A DNA stretch of 64,000 bases from Pseudarthrobacter equi (GCF_900105535.1 NZ_LT629779.1:3720001-3784000), one strand, 5' to 3'; numbered from the stretch's first letter, positions 31,468-40,887 are shown. Notes: generated from the letters alone by a model not told the origin. Translations and numbers: made by a program.

Positions 31468-33636
31468 ATGCAAGACCATTCCCATCACCATCACGACGGC
31501 GGCCGCCAGTCCGCGGGCGGGGTCACCGACGCTCCGGCTGCTGCCGCCCCTGCCGGGCAGGGCCACGCTCCCGGCCACGCGCACACCGCGGCACCCCTGC
31601 AGCACGGCGCCCACATGCACCACGATGACGGCCACACCGTGCACACGTCCGGCCAGCACGCCGGGCACAGCACCGCCATGTTCAAGAACAGGTTCTGGCT
31701 CACGCTGGCCTTATCTCTTCCCGTGGTCTACTTCAGCCCCATGGTGGGCCACCTCCTGGGCTACATGGCGCCCGTGTTCCCGGGCTCCGCCTGGATCCCG
31801 CCTGTATTGGGAACCGTTATATTCCTGTACGGCGGCCAGCCGTTCCTCAAAGGCGGCCTGCAGGAACTGAAGGACCGCCAGCCCGGCATGATGCTGCTGA
31901 TCGCCATGGCCATCACGGTGGCGTTCGCCGCCTCCTGGGTCACCAGCCTGGGCCTGGGCGGCTTCGACCTCGATTTCTGGTGGGAGCTGGCGCTCCTGGT
32001 GGCCATTATGCTGCTGGGCCACTGGATCGAGATGCGCGCCCTCGGATCGGCACAGGGAGCGCTGGACGCCCTCGCCGCGCTGCTGCCGGACGACGCCGAA
32101 CGCGTCACAGCCTCCGGCACCGAGACAGTACCCGTGTCCGGGCTGAGGCCCGGCGACCTCGTCCTGGTCCGCCCCGGCGCCCGGATGCCCGCCGACGGCA
32201 CGGTTGCGGAGGGCCGCGCCGAGTTCGACGAATCCATGATCACGGGCGAATCCAAGACCGTTCCGCGCGGGCCCGGTGACGCCGTGGTGGCCGGCACCGT
32301 GGCCACGGACTCCGGGGTGCGCGTTCTCGTCACAGCAGTGGGCGACGATACCGCCCTGGCCGGCATCCAGCGGCTGGTGGCCGAGGCACAGGCATCGTCC
32401 TCCCGTGCCCAGGCACTGGCCGACCGCGCCGCTGCCTTCCTCTTCTATTTCGCCGCCGGAGCGGGTGTGCTCACGTTCATCGCCTGGACCCTGCTGGGCA
32501 GCGTGCCGGAAGCGGTCACCCGGACGGTGACGGTGCTGGTGATCGCCTGCCCGCACGCCCTGGGCCTGGCCATTCCGCTGGTGATCGCGATCTCCACCGA
32601 ACAGGCTGCCCGCGCAGGGGTGCTGATCAAGAACCGGATGGCCCTGGAGCGCATGCGGACCATCGACGTGGTCCTCTTCGACAAGACAGGCACCCTCACC
32701 AGGGGCGAACCCGAGCTCCGGGACATCGCCACAACCGGGACCCTGGATGCTGACGGCCTGCTGTCCCTGGCCGCCGCTGTCGAATCCGACAGCGAGCATC
32801 CCGCAGCCCGGGCCATCGTCCGTGCTGCGCGGAGCCGTAGCCTCACCGTTCCTGCCGCGTCCGGGTTTTCGGCACTGGCGGGCCGCGGCGTGCAGGCAAC
32901 CGTGGACGGCCGTCCGCTGCACGTGGGCGGACCCGCGCTCCTTCGCGAGCTTGGCGTCGTCGAACCTTCCGGCCTGGCTGAGGCCACGCGCAGCTGGCGG
33001 GAGCGCGGCGCGTCCGTCCTGCACGTGCTCGACGGCGGCCGTGTCCTGGGTGCCGTGAGCCTGGAGGATGCGGTGCGGCCGGAGTCCCGGCAGGCGGTGG
33101 CGGCGCTGCAGAACCGCGGCGTCAAGGTGGCCATGATCACGGGCGACGCGCGCCAGGTGGCGCAGGCCGTGGCCGCGGACCTGAAGATCGACGAGGTGTT
33201 TGCCGAGGTGCTGCCGGCGGACAAGGACAAAAAAGTGGCGGAGCTGCAGGGCCGCGGGCTGAAGGTGGCCATGGTGGGCGACGGCGTGAACGACTCCCCC
33301 GCTTTGGCCCGCGCCGAGGTGGGCATCGCCATCGGCGCCGGGACGGATGTGGCGATGGAATCCGCCGGCGTGGTGCTGGCCGGCAACGATCCGCGTGCCG
33401 TGCTGTCCATGGTGGACCTGTCCCGGGCAAGCTACCGCAAGATGTGGCAGAACCTGGTGTGGGCCACCGGCTACAACGTCCTGTCCGTGCCGCTGGCCGC
33501 CGGGGTGCTCGCATTCGCCGGGGTGGTCCTCTCGCCGGCCGCCGGCGCCGTCCTGATGAGCGCCTCCACCATCGTGGTGGCGCTGAACGCCCAGCTGCTG
33601 CGGCGGCTCAAACTCAACCCCGCCGATGTGCGCTGA
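31468..33636 (+). CDS. copB: CopB-type copper-translocating P-type ATPase
   Basis: 722 residues. The N-terminus (1-70) is rich in His, with no CxxC metal-binding domain. Then come the eight-helix P1B core with TGES at 259-262, the transmembrane metal motif CPH at 361-363, DKTGT phosphorylation at 405-409, HP at 444-445 and GDGVND at 604-609. CPH together with a His-rich N-terminus defines the CopB (P1B-3) group, which exports copper or silver ions. It is driven from the CsoR-type promoter upstream and followed by a DUF305 protein. The start was set at ATG 31468; its ribosome-binding site is weak. Confidence 0.92.
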   Translation: MQDHSHHHHDGGRQSAGGVTDAPAAAAPAGQGHAPGHAHTAAPLQHGAHMHHDDGHTVHTSGQHAGHSTAMFKNRFWLTLALSLPVVYFSPMVGHLLGYMAPVFPGSAWIPPVLGTVIFLYGGQPFLKGGLQELKDRQPGMMLLIAMAITVAFAASWVTSLGLGGFDLDFWWELALLVAIMLLGHWIEMRALGSAQGALDALAALLPDDAERVTASGTETVPVSGLRPGDLVLVRPGARMPADGTVAEGRAEFDESMITGESKTVPRGPGDAVVAGTVATDSGVRVLVTAVGDDTALAGIQRLVAEAQASSSRAQALADRAAAFLFYFAAGAGVLTFIAWTLLGSVPEAVTRTVTVLVIACPHALGLAIPLVIAISTEQAARAGVLIKNRMALERMRTIDVVLFDKTGTLTRGEPELRDIATTGTLDADGLLSLAAAVESDSEHPAARAIVRAARSRSLTVPAASGFSALAGRGVQATVDGRPLHVGGPALLRELGVVEPSGLAEATRSWRERGASVLHVLDGGRVLGAVSLEDAVRPESRQAVAALQNRGVKVAMITGDARQVAQAVAADLKIDEVFAEVLPADKDKKVAELQGRGLKVAMVGDGVNDSPALARAEVGIAIGAGTDVAMESAGVVLAGNDPRAVLSMVDLSRASYRKMWQNLVWATGYNVLSVPLAAGVLAFAGVVLSPAAGAVLMSASTIVVALNAQLLRRLKLNPADVR

Positions 33637-33693
33637 CACCGCCACATCCACAAACACTCCATTGCCAGCTACTTTCCTGAAGGACGTTCAACC

Positions 33694-34314
33694 ATGACCA
33701 CCAAGACCAAAACCCTGATGCTCGCCGTTGCCCTCACAGCCTCCCTTGGCCTGGCAGGCTGCGCCGCCGGTTCGGGAAGCTCCGGTGGAAACACCATGCC
33801 CATGAACCACGGCAGCTCCGCACCGATGTCCAGCATGATGCCGGACGCAAACTCCGACCATAACCAGGCCGACATCATGTTTTCCCAGATGATGATTCCG
33901 CACCACCAGCAGGCCGTGGAGATGAGCGGCATCATGCTGGCCAAGCAGGATACGCCCGCCCCGGTGGCCTCGCTCGCCACCCGGATCAGGGACGCGCAGA
34001 CGCCGGAAATCAAACTCATGACCGGCTGGCTGGAGGGCTGGAACGTGCCCACCATGATGAGCGACCAGTCCGGCCACGGGATGGGCGGCATGGTGGACGG
34101 GGACGGCATCGCCAAACTCAAGGCCGCGCAGGGCACCGAAGCGGCCAGGCTCTTCCTCCAGCAGATGACCGGGCACCACGAGGGCGCCATCGACATGGCC
34201 CGGCAGGAGATCAGCTCCGGCAAGTACCCGCAGACCATCCAGCTGGCCCGCGACATCATCAAAGCCCAGGAAGCCGAGATCGCGGAGATGAAGGAACTCC
34301 TGGCCGGCTTCTGA
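33694..34314 (+). CDS. DUF305 lipoprotein, copper-associated
   Basis: 206 residues. Lipobox LAGC at 20-23 anchors it to the outer membrane face. Two DUF305 repeats carry MIPHHQQAVEMS and MTGHHEGAIDMA, each with a paired histidine and methionine-rich surroundings (TMPMNHGSS, MSSMMP). His and Met clusters suit copper binding outside the cell. It lies 57 bases after the CopB-type ATPase gene and is probably co-transcribed with it; the pairing of DUF305 proteins with copper ATPases is common. Confidence 0.88.
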   Translation: MTTKTKTLMLAVALTASLGLAGCAAGSGSSGGNTMPMNHGSSAPMSSMMPDANSDHNQADIMFSQMMIPHHQQAVEMSGIMLAKQDTPAPVASLATRIRDAQTPEIKLMTGWLEGWNVPTMMSDQSGHGMGGMVDGDGIAKLKAAQGTEAARLFLQQMTGHHEGAIDMARQEISSGKYPQTIQLARDIIKAQEAEIAEMKELLAGF

Positions 34315-34320
34315 CCCCCC

Positions 34321-34440
34321 ACCACCGAAACGCACGCTCACTTCCGGCGGCTCTCACCGAAACGCGCGCCCACCATTCCAGCGCGAGGTGAGCGCGTCAG
34401 CTCCCAAGCAACCAAAGGTGAGCTCGCGTGCGGGGTGGGG
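34321..34440. repeat. Mirror array of ~32-bp units, locus 1
   Basis: The half-site ACGC[A/G]CGC[T/C]CA[C] occurs at 34330 and 34362 (32 bases apart), and its reverse complement GTGAGC[G/T]CG at 34388 and 34418. It is intergenic, between the DUF305 gene and the phosphatase gene. The same units recur at 41398-41596 and 54745-54869. Confidence 0.7.
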
Positions 34441-34522
34441 CGGCCGCCGTCGGGCGTGTGCGTGTTAAGTTGAGAGGCACGGACTGTACGGTCCCGGCAC
34501 CGGCTGGAAAGAGTAACTTCCC

Positions 34523-35179
34523 TTGGATATCCCCGCACCAGTAAGAATCCTGACCGTCTGCACCGGCAACATCTGCCGCTCGCCCGTGGCCGAGAGGCTG
34601 CTGCAGACAGGACTCAACCAGGTGGTGCCCGGCGGGTTCGAGGTGGCCAGCGCCGGAACCAGGGCCATGGTGGGCGATCCCATGCAGCCGATTTCGGCGG
34701 ACATCGTGCGGACCTACGGCGGGGACCCGGACGGCTTCGAGGCTCGGCAGCTCAACTCCAAGATCCTTCGCGGGGTGGACCTGGTGCTCACCATGACTTC
34801 CGGCCACCGCGGCGAGGTGCTGCAGCAGGACGCGTCCATGCTGAAACGGACGTTCACCATCCGCGAGTTCGCCCGGATGCTCGACGTGCTGGACGGCCGC
34901 GCCACGGACGCCCCCGCCGAGGATCCCGGTGACGCCGACCCGCTGGCCGCGAACACCGCGTACTGGCGGAGCCTCCCGGCCCGTGCCGCAGGCGTCCGGC
35001 ACCTGGCCCTGCCGGCGGATTCCGCGGAGAACGACATCATTGACCCCTACCGGCGCTCCCCCGAGGTGTACCGGCAGATGGAGGACGAGCTGGCCCCCGC
35101 CATCGTGTCCATCCTGCGGCATGCCCGCCTCAACTCGGTGCCATCACGACGGCGGCACCCGGCGGTGTCCGGCCCGTGA
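34523..35179 (+). CDS. Low-molecular-weight protein-tyrosine phosphatase
   Basis: 218 residues from a TTG start. The active site is C13TGNICRS with C13 and R19, followed by the aspartate region further on. It is longer than the usual ~150 residues because of a C-terminal extension. Related enzymes (Wzb/PtpA) dephosphorylate tyrosine kinases that steer polysaccharide export or cell-wall assembly. The LCP gene 98 bases downstream supports a cell-envelope role, but no kinase is present nearby. Confidence 0.82.
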   Translation: MDIPAPVRILTVCTGNICRSPVAERLLQTGLNQVVPGGFEVASAGTRAMVGDPMQPISADIVRTYGGDPDGFEARQLNSKILRGVDLVLTMTSGHRGEVLQQDASMLKRTFTIREFARMLDVLDGRATDAPAEDPGDADPLAANTAYWRSLPARAAGVRHLALPADSAENDIIDPYRRSPEVYRQMEDELAPAIVSILRHARLNSVPSRRRHPAVSGP

Positions 35180-35277
35180 CCACCGTGCAGGTGACAGTTT
35201 GGCCACGGCAGTAGCCAACCGGGCACCGGCGGGCGGACACTGATCCCACCACAGTCACGGTGAGGTGAGGGGCCACT

Positions 35278-36417
35278 ATGAGCACACCAGGCGGTTCGGA
35301 CCCATCCGGTCCTGCGGGACCCGCTTCCCCGGGCGCCCACCCGCACGGGCGCTGGCTGGTGGCGCACGGCCGCCGCCGCTGGATCGCCGCGCTGCTGGCC
35401 CTGGTCCTGGTGGCGGCTGCCGTCGTGGCCGTCATCAGCCTCAACCGCGCCGGCACCGTCACGCCGCCGGCCGCCCAGGGCACAGCGACCCAAAGCGAAA
35501 CCACCACCCCCACGCCGTCGGAGACCCCGTCCGAAACGCCCCCGCCACCGGCGCCGGCAGCTCCTCCGCCGCCCCCGCCCATCGCGGAACTGCCTCCCGG
35601 GGCCATGAACGTCCTGGTGATCGGCAGCGACATCCGCGGCGGCACACCAGCAAAAGATGCCGCCGCGCACACGGCAGCCACCGGCGAAGCGCAGGACCAC
35701 CGGGCGGACACCCTGATGGTGGTGCACGTCCCCGCTGACCGCAGCACGCTCTACCTCATCTCGATCAACCGCGACACGTGGGTGAACATCCCCGGCTACG
35801 GTGGCGCCAAAATCAACGCCGGGTTGGAATACGGCGGCATCGACATGCAGACCGCCGCCGTCCAGGAGCTGCTGGGAATCACCATCAACCACACCCTGAT
35901 GCTGGACTTCGGCGGGTTCAAGCTCCTGGTGGACGGCCTGGGCGGCATCGACGTCAACGTGCCCATCGCGTTCCAGTCCACCATCGAGACCCAGCATGTG
36001 TTCCCCGCCGGCATGAACCACCTGGACGGCCAGGCGGCGCTGGAGTTCTCCCGGGAGCGGTACGCCTTCTCCGACGGCGACTTCCAGCGGGTCCGCGACC
36101 AGCAGATCATGCTCCGCGCCATCCTGGCCCGCCTCACCGCCGGCGGGGCGCTGAACGACGTCACGGCCGTGCGGTCCCTCGTGGAGTTCGCCTCCTGCTG
36201 CCTCACCGTGGACAAGGGCTTCGACCCGATCCAGGCCGCCATCCTGGCCTACAGCCTGCGGAACCTGGATGCCAACGCAATCCGCAGCATGACGCTTCCG
36301 ACGGCGGGGTCCGGGTTCATTGCCGGGCAGTCGGTGCTGTTCCCGGATTACGGCGGCATCGCGGCGGTGGGTGCAGCCCTGCGGGAGGGCCGGATCGGCG
36401 AGCTCGCGACGCAGTAG
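35278..36417 (+). CDS. LytR-CpsA-Psr (LCP) family protein
   Basis: 379 residues: a short cytoplasmic tail, one transmembrane helix (about 35-55), a Thr/Pro-rich linker and the LCP catalytic domain. The domain shows VIGSDIRGG, HRADTLMVVHVPADR, ISINRDTWVNIPGYG, KINAGLEYGG and LDFGGFKLLVDGLGGIDV. LCP enzymes transfer polyprenyl-linked glycopolymers (teichoic acids, capsule) onto peptidoglycan outside the cell. It follows the tyrosine phosphatase gene and may be co-transcribed with it. Confidence 0.92.
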   Translation: MSTPGGSDPSGPAGPASPGAHPHGRWLVAHGRRRWIAALLALVLVAAAVVAVISLNRAGTVTPPAAQGTATQSETTTPTPSETPSETPPPPAPAAPPPPPPIAELPPGAMNVLVIGSDIRGGTPAKDAAAHTAATGEAQDHRADTLMVVHVPADRSTLYLISINRDTWVNIPGYGGAKINAGLEYGGIDMQTAAVQELLGITINHTLMLDFGGFKLLVDGLGGIDVNVPIAFQSTIETQHVFPAGMNHLDGQAALEFSRERYAFSDGDFQRVRDQQIMLRAILARLTAGGALNDVTAVRSLVEFASCCLTVDKGFDPIQAAILAYSLRNLDANAIRSMTLPTAGSGFIAGQSVLFPDYGGIAAVGAALREGRIGELATQ

Positions 36418-36500
36418 TCAGGGCGCTGTTCAACCCGGGCTTACCCGCAGTTCACCCTGCCGAAAAGACCTGTGTGCACGGCGCCTGAAGGGTGGAGGGC

Positions 36501-38198
36501 ATGACTGACATCTCGCGCCGCACCATCGTCAAGGGCTCCGTGCTCGCCGCCGCACTTGCCTCTGCCCCGGCCGCAGCAAACGCGGCCAACGCAGCAACCG
36601 CAGGCGCTCCCACCCGGTCACCGGCCGGTGTTGCCCTGGTCCGTAACCGGCTCACGCTCCCCAGCGGCATCGCCACCGGCGACGTCACCTCCGATTCGGC
36701 GGTGCTGTGGTCCCGTTCCTCGGAGGCAGGCCGGATGACGGCGGTGCTGCGGGCAGTGGACGACGGCGGCGCAGTCCTGCGCGGTCGGGGCGCCTTCGAG
36801 CGGGTCATCCGCGGGCCCCGGGCAACCCAGGCATCCGACTTCACCGCGAAGATCCACGCCGGCAACCTCCCGTCCAACACCTGCTTCGCTCTCGAGATCA
36901 GTTTCGAGGACGACGGCGGGGCGGCCGGAGAATCGGCCCGCGGCACCTTCCGCACTGCACCGGACAGGGGCGCGGTCAACGGCAAGGGACGCACCGGTGA
37001 CACAAGCAACGGAGGCGACGTCCCGGCGTCGTACGCGCAAAGCTTCGTCTGGACTGGCGACACCGCGGGCCAGGGGTGGGGCATCAACGAGGAAATCGGC
37101 GGGATGCGAGGCTACCGGGCCATGCACCAGACCCGGCCGGACTTCTTCATCCACTCCGGCGACACCGTGTACGCGGACGGCCCGCTCACCCAAACCGTGG
37201 TGGAAAAGGACGGGCAGGTGTGGCGGAACCTGGTCACCGAGGAGGTGTCCAAGGTGGCCGAGACGCTCACCGAGTACCGCGGCCGGCACCGCTACAACAT
37301 GATGGACGCCAACATGCGCGCCATGTTCGCGGACGTCCCGGTGATCGCCACCTGGGACGACCACGAAACCACCAACAACTGGTACCCCGGCGAAATCCTG
37401 GACGACCCCCGCTACACCGTCCGGGACGTCAACACCCTCGCCGCCCGCGGCCGTCAGGCCTGGCAGGAAAACATGCCCATCGCTGACAGCAGCGCGTTGT
37501 GGCGGCCGGGTACGTTCGACGACGGCGGCCAGTACCAGCCGGCCCGTATCTACCGGAAGATTTCCCGCGGCCCGCAGCTGGACATCTTCTGCCTGGACAT
37601 GCGCACCTTCAAGTCGCCCAACACGGACGGCAAGGAGGCCTACACCACCAACATCCTGGGCCAGGAGCAGGTGGACTGGCTGATCCGGGAGGTCTCGAAG
37701 TCCAAGGCGACGTGGAAGGTCATTGCCGCGGACCTGCCGCTGGGCATCATCGTGCCTGACGGCGCCGTGAACCAGGAGAGCCTGGCCAACCGCGACAACG
37801 GTGCTCCCCTGGGCCGCGAGCTCGAGATCGCCGGGGTGCTGAGTGCCTTCAAGAAGAACCGAGTGAAGAACGTGGTGTGGCTGACCGCCGACGTGCACTA
37901 CTGCGCGGCGCACCACTACTCCCCCGAGCGCGCAGCCTTCACCGATTTCGACCCGTTCTGGGAATTCGTGGCCGGGCCCATCGCTGCGGGCTCGTTCGGA
38001 CCCAACGCGATGGACGGCACCTTCGGCCCGGAGGTGGTCTTCGCCAAGGCGGGCCGCTTCCCGGGCGAATCACCGCGCGACGGCGAAAACCAGTTCTTCG
38101 GGCACGTCCAGCTCGGCGAGGACAACAGTTTCACTGCCAGCCTCAGGAACGCCAACGGCGCCACGGTGTTCTCCAAGGTGCTGACCCCGGAGCGGTAG
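36501..38198 (+). CDS. phoD: PhoD-type alkaline phosphatase, Tat-exported
   Basis: 565 residues. The twin-arginine signal SRRTIVKGS is followed by an Ala-rich hydrophobic stretch. The catalytic region shows WTGDTAGQGW, FIHSGDTVYADGP (metal ligands), ATWDDHETTNNWYPGE and late WLTADVHYCAAHHYSPE. These are PhoD metallophosphatase hallmarks (iron/calcium site), releasing phosphate from esters outside the cell. ATG 36501 has AAGGG 8 bases upstream; GTG 36492 would add three residues. No Pho box could be identified. Confidence 0.92.
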   Translation: MTDISRRTIVKGSVLAAALASAPAAANAANAATAGAPTRSPAGVALVRNRLTLPSGIATGDVTSDSAVLWSRSSEAGRMTAVLRAVDDGGAVLRGRGAFERVIRGPRATQASDFTAKIHAGNLPSNTCFALEISFEDDGGAAGESARGTFRTAPDRGAVNGKGRTGDTSNGGDVPASYAQSFVWTGDTAGQGWGINEEIGGMRGYRAMHQTRPDFFIHSGDTVYADGPLTQTVVEKDGQVWRNLVTEEVSKVAETLTEYRGRHRYNMMDANMRAMFADVPVIATWDDHETTNNWYPGEILDDPRYTVRDVNTLAARGRQAWQENMPIADSSALWRPGTFDDGGQYQPARIYRKISRGPQLDIFCLDMRTFKSPNTDGKEAYTTNILGQEQVDWLIREVSKSKATWKVIAADLPLGIIVPDGAVNQESLANRDNGAPLGRELEIAGVLSAFKKNRVKNVVWLTADVHYCAAHHYSPERAAFTDFDPFWEFVAGPIAAGSFGPNAMDGTFGPEVVFAKAGRFPGESPRDGENQFFGHVQLGEDNSFTASLRNANGATVFSKVLTPER

Positions 38199-38339
38199 CT
38201 GCCCGGGCCGGGCGTCTCGGCCTTCGACCCGGCGCCGGGGCGCCTCGCCGCCGTCGTACGTTTATCTTTCCGGCCCTGTGGGTACGGCCGCTGGTAGTGT
38301 CCCGGATTCGGCGCGGACGCGGACGGGGAGTGATTTTTT

Positions 38340-39116
38340 ATGAACGACGACGGACTGACGGAAGCGGTGCAGGAGGCCGGTGCGGTGGAGCTGCTGCTGA
38401 TCCGGCACGGCGAGAGCGAAGGCAACGTGGCCGCCACGGAGGCGAATCTGGCGGGTGCGGAGATCATCGAGGTTCCGGCGCGGGACGCGGACGTGAACCT
38501 GTCCGAGGTGGGCCGGGAACAGGCGACCGCCTTGGGTACGGCGCTGGCCCGGATCGCTGACGAATCGCGGCCGGACGCGGTGGTGTCCTCCCCCTACGAG
38601 AGGGCCCACCAGACAGCTCAGATCGCGGTGGAGACGGCAGGCTGGCCCGTGAAAGTGCAGGTGGATGAGCGGCTGCGCGACCGCGAGTTGGGCATCCTGG
38701 ACCGGCTGACCCGCCTGGGCGTTGAGACGCGGTACCCGGAGGAGGCCGAACGGCGGTCCTGGCAGGGGAAGCTGTACTACCGTCCGCCCGGCGGGGAATC
38801 ATGGGCCGATGTGGCGCTCCGGCTCCGCTCCGTGCTGGACGAGCTGAACAGCCTCGGCACCGGGCACCGGGTGATGCTGGTCTGCCACGACGCCGTGATC
38901 CTGCTGTTCCGCTACGTGCTGGAGGGCATGACGGAGCAGGAACTGTTGGACCTCGCTGCCAGCACCTCGGTGCTGAACGCGTCGATGACCCGGTACGTGC
39001 GGCCTACCGGCGAGGGGCCGTGGACGCTGGAAAGCTTCAACGTCGCTGACCACTTGGCCGAACAGGGCGTCGAAGTTACCGAACATGCCGGGGATGCCAG
39101 TGTCCGCCCGCGGTGA
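38340..39116 (+). CDS. Histidine phosphatase family protein
   Basis: 258 residues with the RHGESEGN motif (R22, H23) and the second histidine in VCHDAVILLF. VVSSPYERAHQTAQIA gives the conserved arginine. It belongs to the phosphoglycerate-mutase/phosphatase branch; the substrate is unknown. Its 3' end overlaps the start of the NAD(P)HX dehydratase gene by 32 bases in another frame, so the two are coupled. Confidence 0.88.
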   Translation: MNDDGLTEAVQEAGAVELLLIRHGESEGNVAATEANLAGAEIIEVPARDADVNLSEVGREQATALGTALARIADESRPDAVVSSPYERAHQTAQIAVETAGWPVKVQVDERLRDRELGILDRLTRLGVETRYPEEAERRSWQGKLYYRPPGGESWADVALRLRSVLDELNSLGTGHRVMLVCHDAVILLFRYVLEGMTEQELLDLAASTSVLNASMTRYVRPTGEGPWTLESFNVADHLAEQGVEVTEHAGDASVRPR

Positions 39117-40089
39117 CTCCGGCCCCCAGCTGGTGACGCCCTCGCTGCTGCGGGACTGGCGGCTGCCTGCCCCTGGCGAGGACAAGTATTCGCGCGGCTC
39201 GGTTCTGGTGGTTGGCGGGGCGCGGAACACCCCCGGTGCTGCACTGCTGGCCGGTACCGCCGCGCTGCGGGCCGGGGCAGGAAAGCTGACGCTCGCCGTG
39301 GCCGAATCAGTGGCGGTCCAGGTGGGTGTCGCCCTGCCCGAGTGCGGCGACATCGGGCTGCCGGAAACCTCTGACGGATCGGTCACCGCTGAGGGCGTGG
39401 ACCGGATTTCGGCCAACCTGGACTCGGCCGATGCCATCCTGGTAGGCCCCGGGCTCGACGATCCGGACCTGGCCCGGGAGCTTCTTGAGGCGCTCCTGGC
39501 CCGCGAAGAGGCAGCCGGTTCTTCAGGGGACGCTGCCGGTGACAGGCAAGCCGGCGGGAAGCACGACGACGGCGGCCCAGGCTCCGGCGCATCCGGCCGG
39601 GAAGGAGGTCCCGCCGTCGTCCTTGACGCCTTTGCGCTGGCCGCGCTTGCGGAGCTGGAGGACCGCGTGGGCCCGTGGCGGGGCCGGCTGATCCTGACCC
39701 CGAACCCCACCGAGGCCGGCATCCTGCTGGGCCGGGACCCTGAGGACCTGGAAACGGACGTGGCCGAAATCGCCCGCAGGTTCGGCGCGGTGGTGAGCTG
39801 CCAGGGGCTGATCGCGCGGGCGCCGGGCGTTGGCCCGGAGGAGTCGGGGCTGTGGAAGATCACCACGGGCTACGGCGGGCTGGGAACCTCGGGCAGCGGG
39901 GACGTCCTGGCCGGGGCGATCGCCGGAGTGCGGGCCCGCGGAACCACCGGCGCGCAAGCCGCCTGCTGGGGGACGCACCTGCACGCGGCGGCGGCCGACC
40001 GGCTGGCCAGCAGGATGGGACCGCTCGGATTCCTGGCCCGCGAACTCGCCGACGAACTGCCGGCGCTCATGCTGGAGCTCGGTACCTGA
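39085..40089 (+). CDS. nnrD: ADP-dependent NAD(P)H-hydrate dehydratase
   Basis: 334 residues of the ribokinase-like NnrD/YjeF-C type. VLVVGGARNTPGAALLAG lies near the N-terminus, LILTPNPTEAGILLGR in the middle, and GLGTSGSGDVLAGAIAG holds the catalytic aspartate. It repairs hydrated NADH/NADPH using ADP. The epimerase partner is not fused. Residues about 141-175 are an unusual Gly/Ser/Asp-rich insertion within the core. Start ATG 39085 overlaps the upstream gene; ATG 39094 is an alternative. Confidence 0.88.
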   Translation: MPGMPVSARGDSGPQLVTPSLLRDWRLPAPGEDKYSRGSVLVVGGARNTPGAALLAGTAALRAGAGKLTLAVAESVAVQVGVALPECGDIGLPETSDGSVTAEGVDRISANLDSADAILVGPGLDDPDLARELLEALLAREEAAGSSGDAAGDRQAGGKHDDGGPGSGASGREGGPAVVLDAFALAALAELEDRVGPWRGRLILTPNPTEAGILLGRDPEDLETDVAEIARRFGAVVSCQGLIARAPGVGPEESGLWKITTGYGGLGTSGSGDVLAGAIAGVRARGTTGAQAACWGTHLHAAAADRLASRMGPLGFLARELADELPALMLELGT

Positions 40090-40159
40090 CCCGTCCGGGC
40101 AAGCGGATGGCCCCCCTGCATTAACGCGGAGGGCCACCGTCTCGGAGGGGATCACTCGC

Positions 40160-40220
40160 AACTGCCGATGCGCTACCGGCGCTGTGGCGTTCCATAGTGG
40201 CAATCGCCCAAAACTGGCAG
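40160..40220 (+). repeat. ~61-bp direct repeat, copy A
   Basis: Starts CTGCCGATGCGCTACC and ends AATCGCCCAAAACTGGCAG. It is roughly 80% identical to copy B at 40354-40416. It lies in the 375-bp gap between nnrD and the Hsp20 gene. Apart from these two repeats and a hairpin (40306-40331), that gap contains nothing I can assign. Confidence 0.65.
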
Positions 40221-40305
40221 ATACAACGCGTTCGGATCCTCCCGGTACCCCCGTTCTACACCCGCCGGGACGCCCATCACAAGGCATCCCCGCCGGTAAC
40301 TTGGA

Positions 40306-40331
40306 CGGCCCCCGGCCGAAACCGGGGGCCG
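40306..40331. terminator. GC hairpin, possible terminator
   Basis: CGGCCCCCGG pairs with CCGGGGGCCG (10 bp) around a CCGAAA loop. There is no T-tract. It sits midway between the two copies of the ~61-bp repeat, in the gap between the convergent nnrD and Hsp20 genes. Confidence 0.5.
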
Positions 40332-40353
40332 CCGTATCAGGAAGCGCGGGCAC

Positions 40354-40416
40354 AGCTGCCGGTGCGCTGTCTGGCACTGTGGCGTGCACAAAGTGGCGAA
40401 TCGCCCAAGAAGGCAG
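40354..40416 (+). repeat. ~61-bp direct repeat, copy B
   Basis: Second copy of the sequence at 40160, 194 bases downstream and in the same orientation. Differences include several substitutions and three small indels. Both copies hold GTGGC-[G]AATCGCCCA, in which copy B contains the palindrome GGCGAATCGCC. Confidence 0.65.
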
Positions 40417-40464
40417 TCAACACAAAGGCCCGGCGTCCCGATCCCTTCGCGAGTTTCAGCGGGG

Positions 40465-40887
40465 CTAGGCTGCGATTTCCTGCTTGGCCCCCTTCATCTC
40501 GATTTCGATCTTGCGCGGCTTGGCCTTCTCGGCAACCGGGATCCGCAACGTCAGGACGCCGGCGTCGTAGCTGGCCTTCACGTTTTCCGTGTCCAGGGTG
40601 TCGCCAAGGATCAACTGGCGGCTGAAGACACCGCGCGGCCGTTCGGAGGCGATCAGTTCGGTGTTGTTGGCGGCAGGGTCCGGGCGTTCGGCGCGTACTG
40701 TCAGCACGTTGCGTTCAACATCCAGGTCCACGGACTCGGGCGAAACTCCGGGAAGGTCGAAGGCGACCACAAAGTCATGGCCCTCGCGCCAGGCGTCCAT
40801 CGGCATGGCTGCCGGACGGGCCGCCGTGCCGAGGACCTGCTGGGCCAGCCTGTCCAGCTCGCGGAACGGATCGGTTCGCATCAACAT
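40465..40887 (-). CDS. Hsp20/alpha-crystallin small heat-shock protein
   Basis: 140 residues. The alpha-crystallin domain spans about 35-125, with [20 protein letters not shown] at its start, then [15 protein letters not shown] and the closing [14 protein letters not shown]. The C-terminal PRKIEIEM replaces the classic IxI tail. It is an ATP-independent holdase for unfolding proteins. ATG 40887 has AGGAGGAA 4 bases upstream, a strong site. No clear HAIR (HspR) operator was found upstream. A run of T lies at about 40954-40963 on this gap's plus strand. Confidence 0.9.
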   Translation of the reverse strand: MLMRTDPFRELDRLAQQVLGTAARPAAMPMDAWREGHDFVVAFDLPGVSPESVDLDVERNVLTVRAERPDPAANNTELIASERPRGVFSRQLILGDTLDTENVKASYDAGVLTLRIPVAEKAKPRKIEIEMKGAKQEIAA

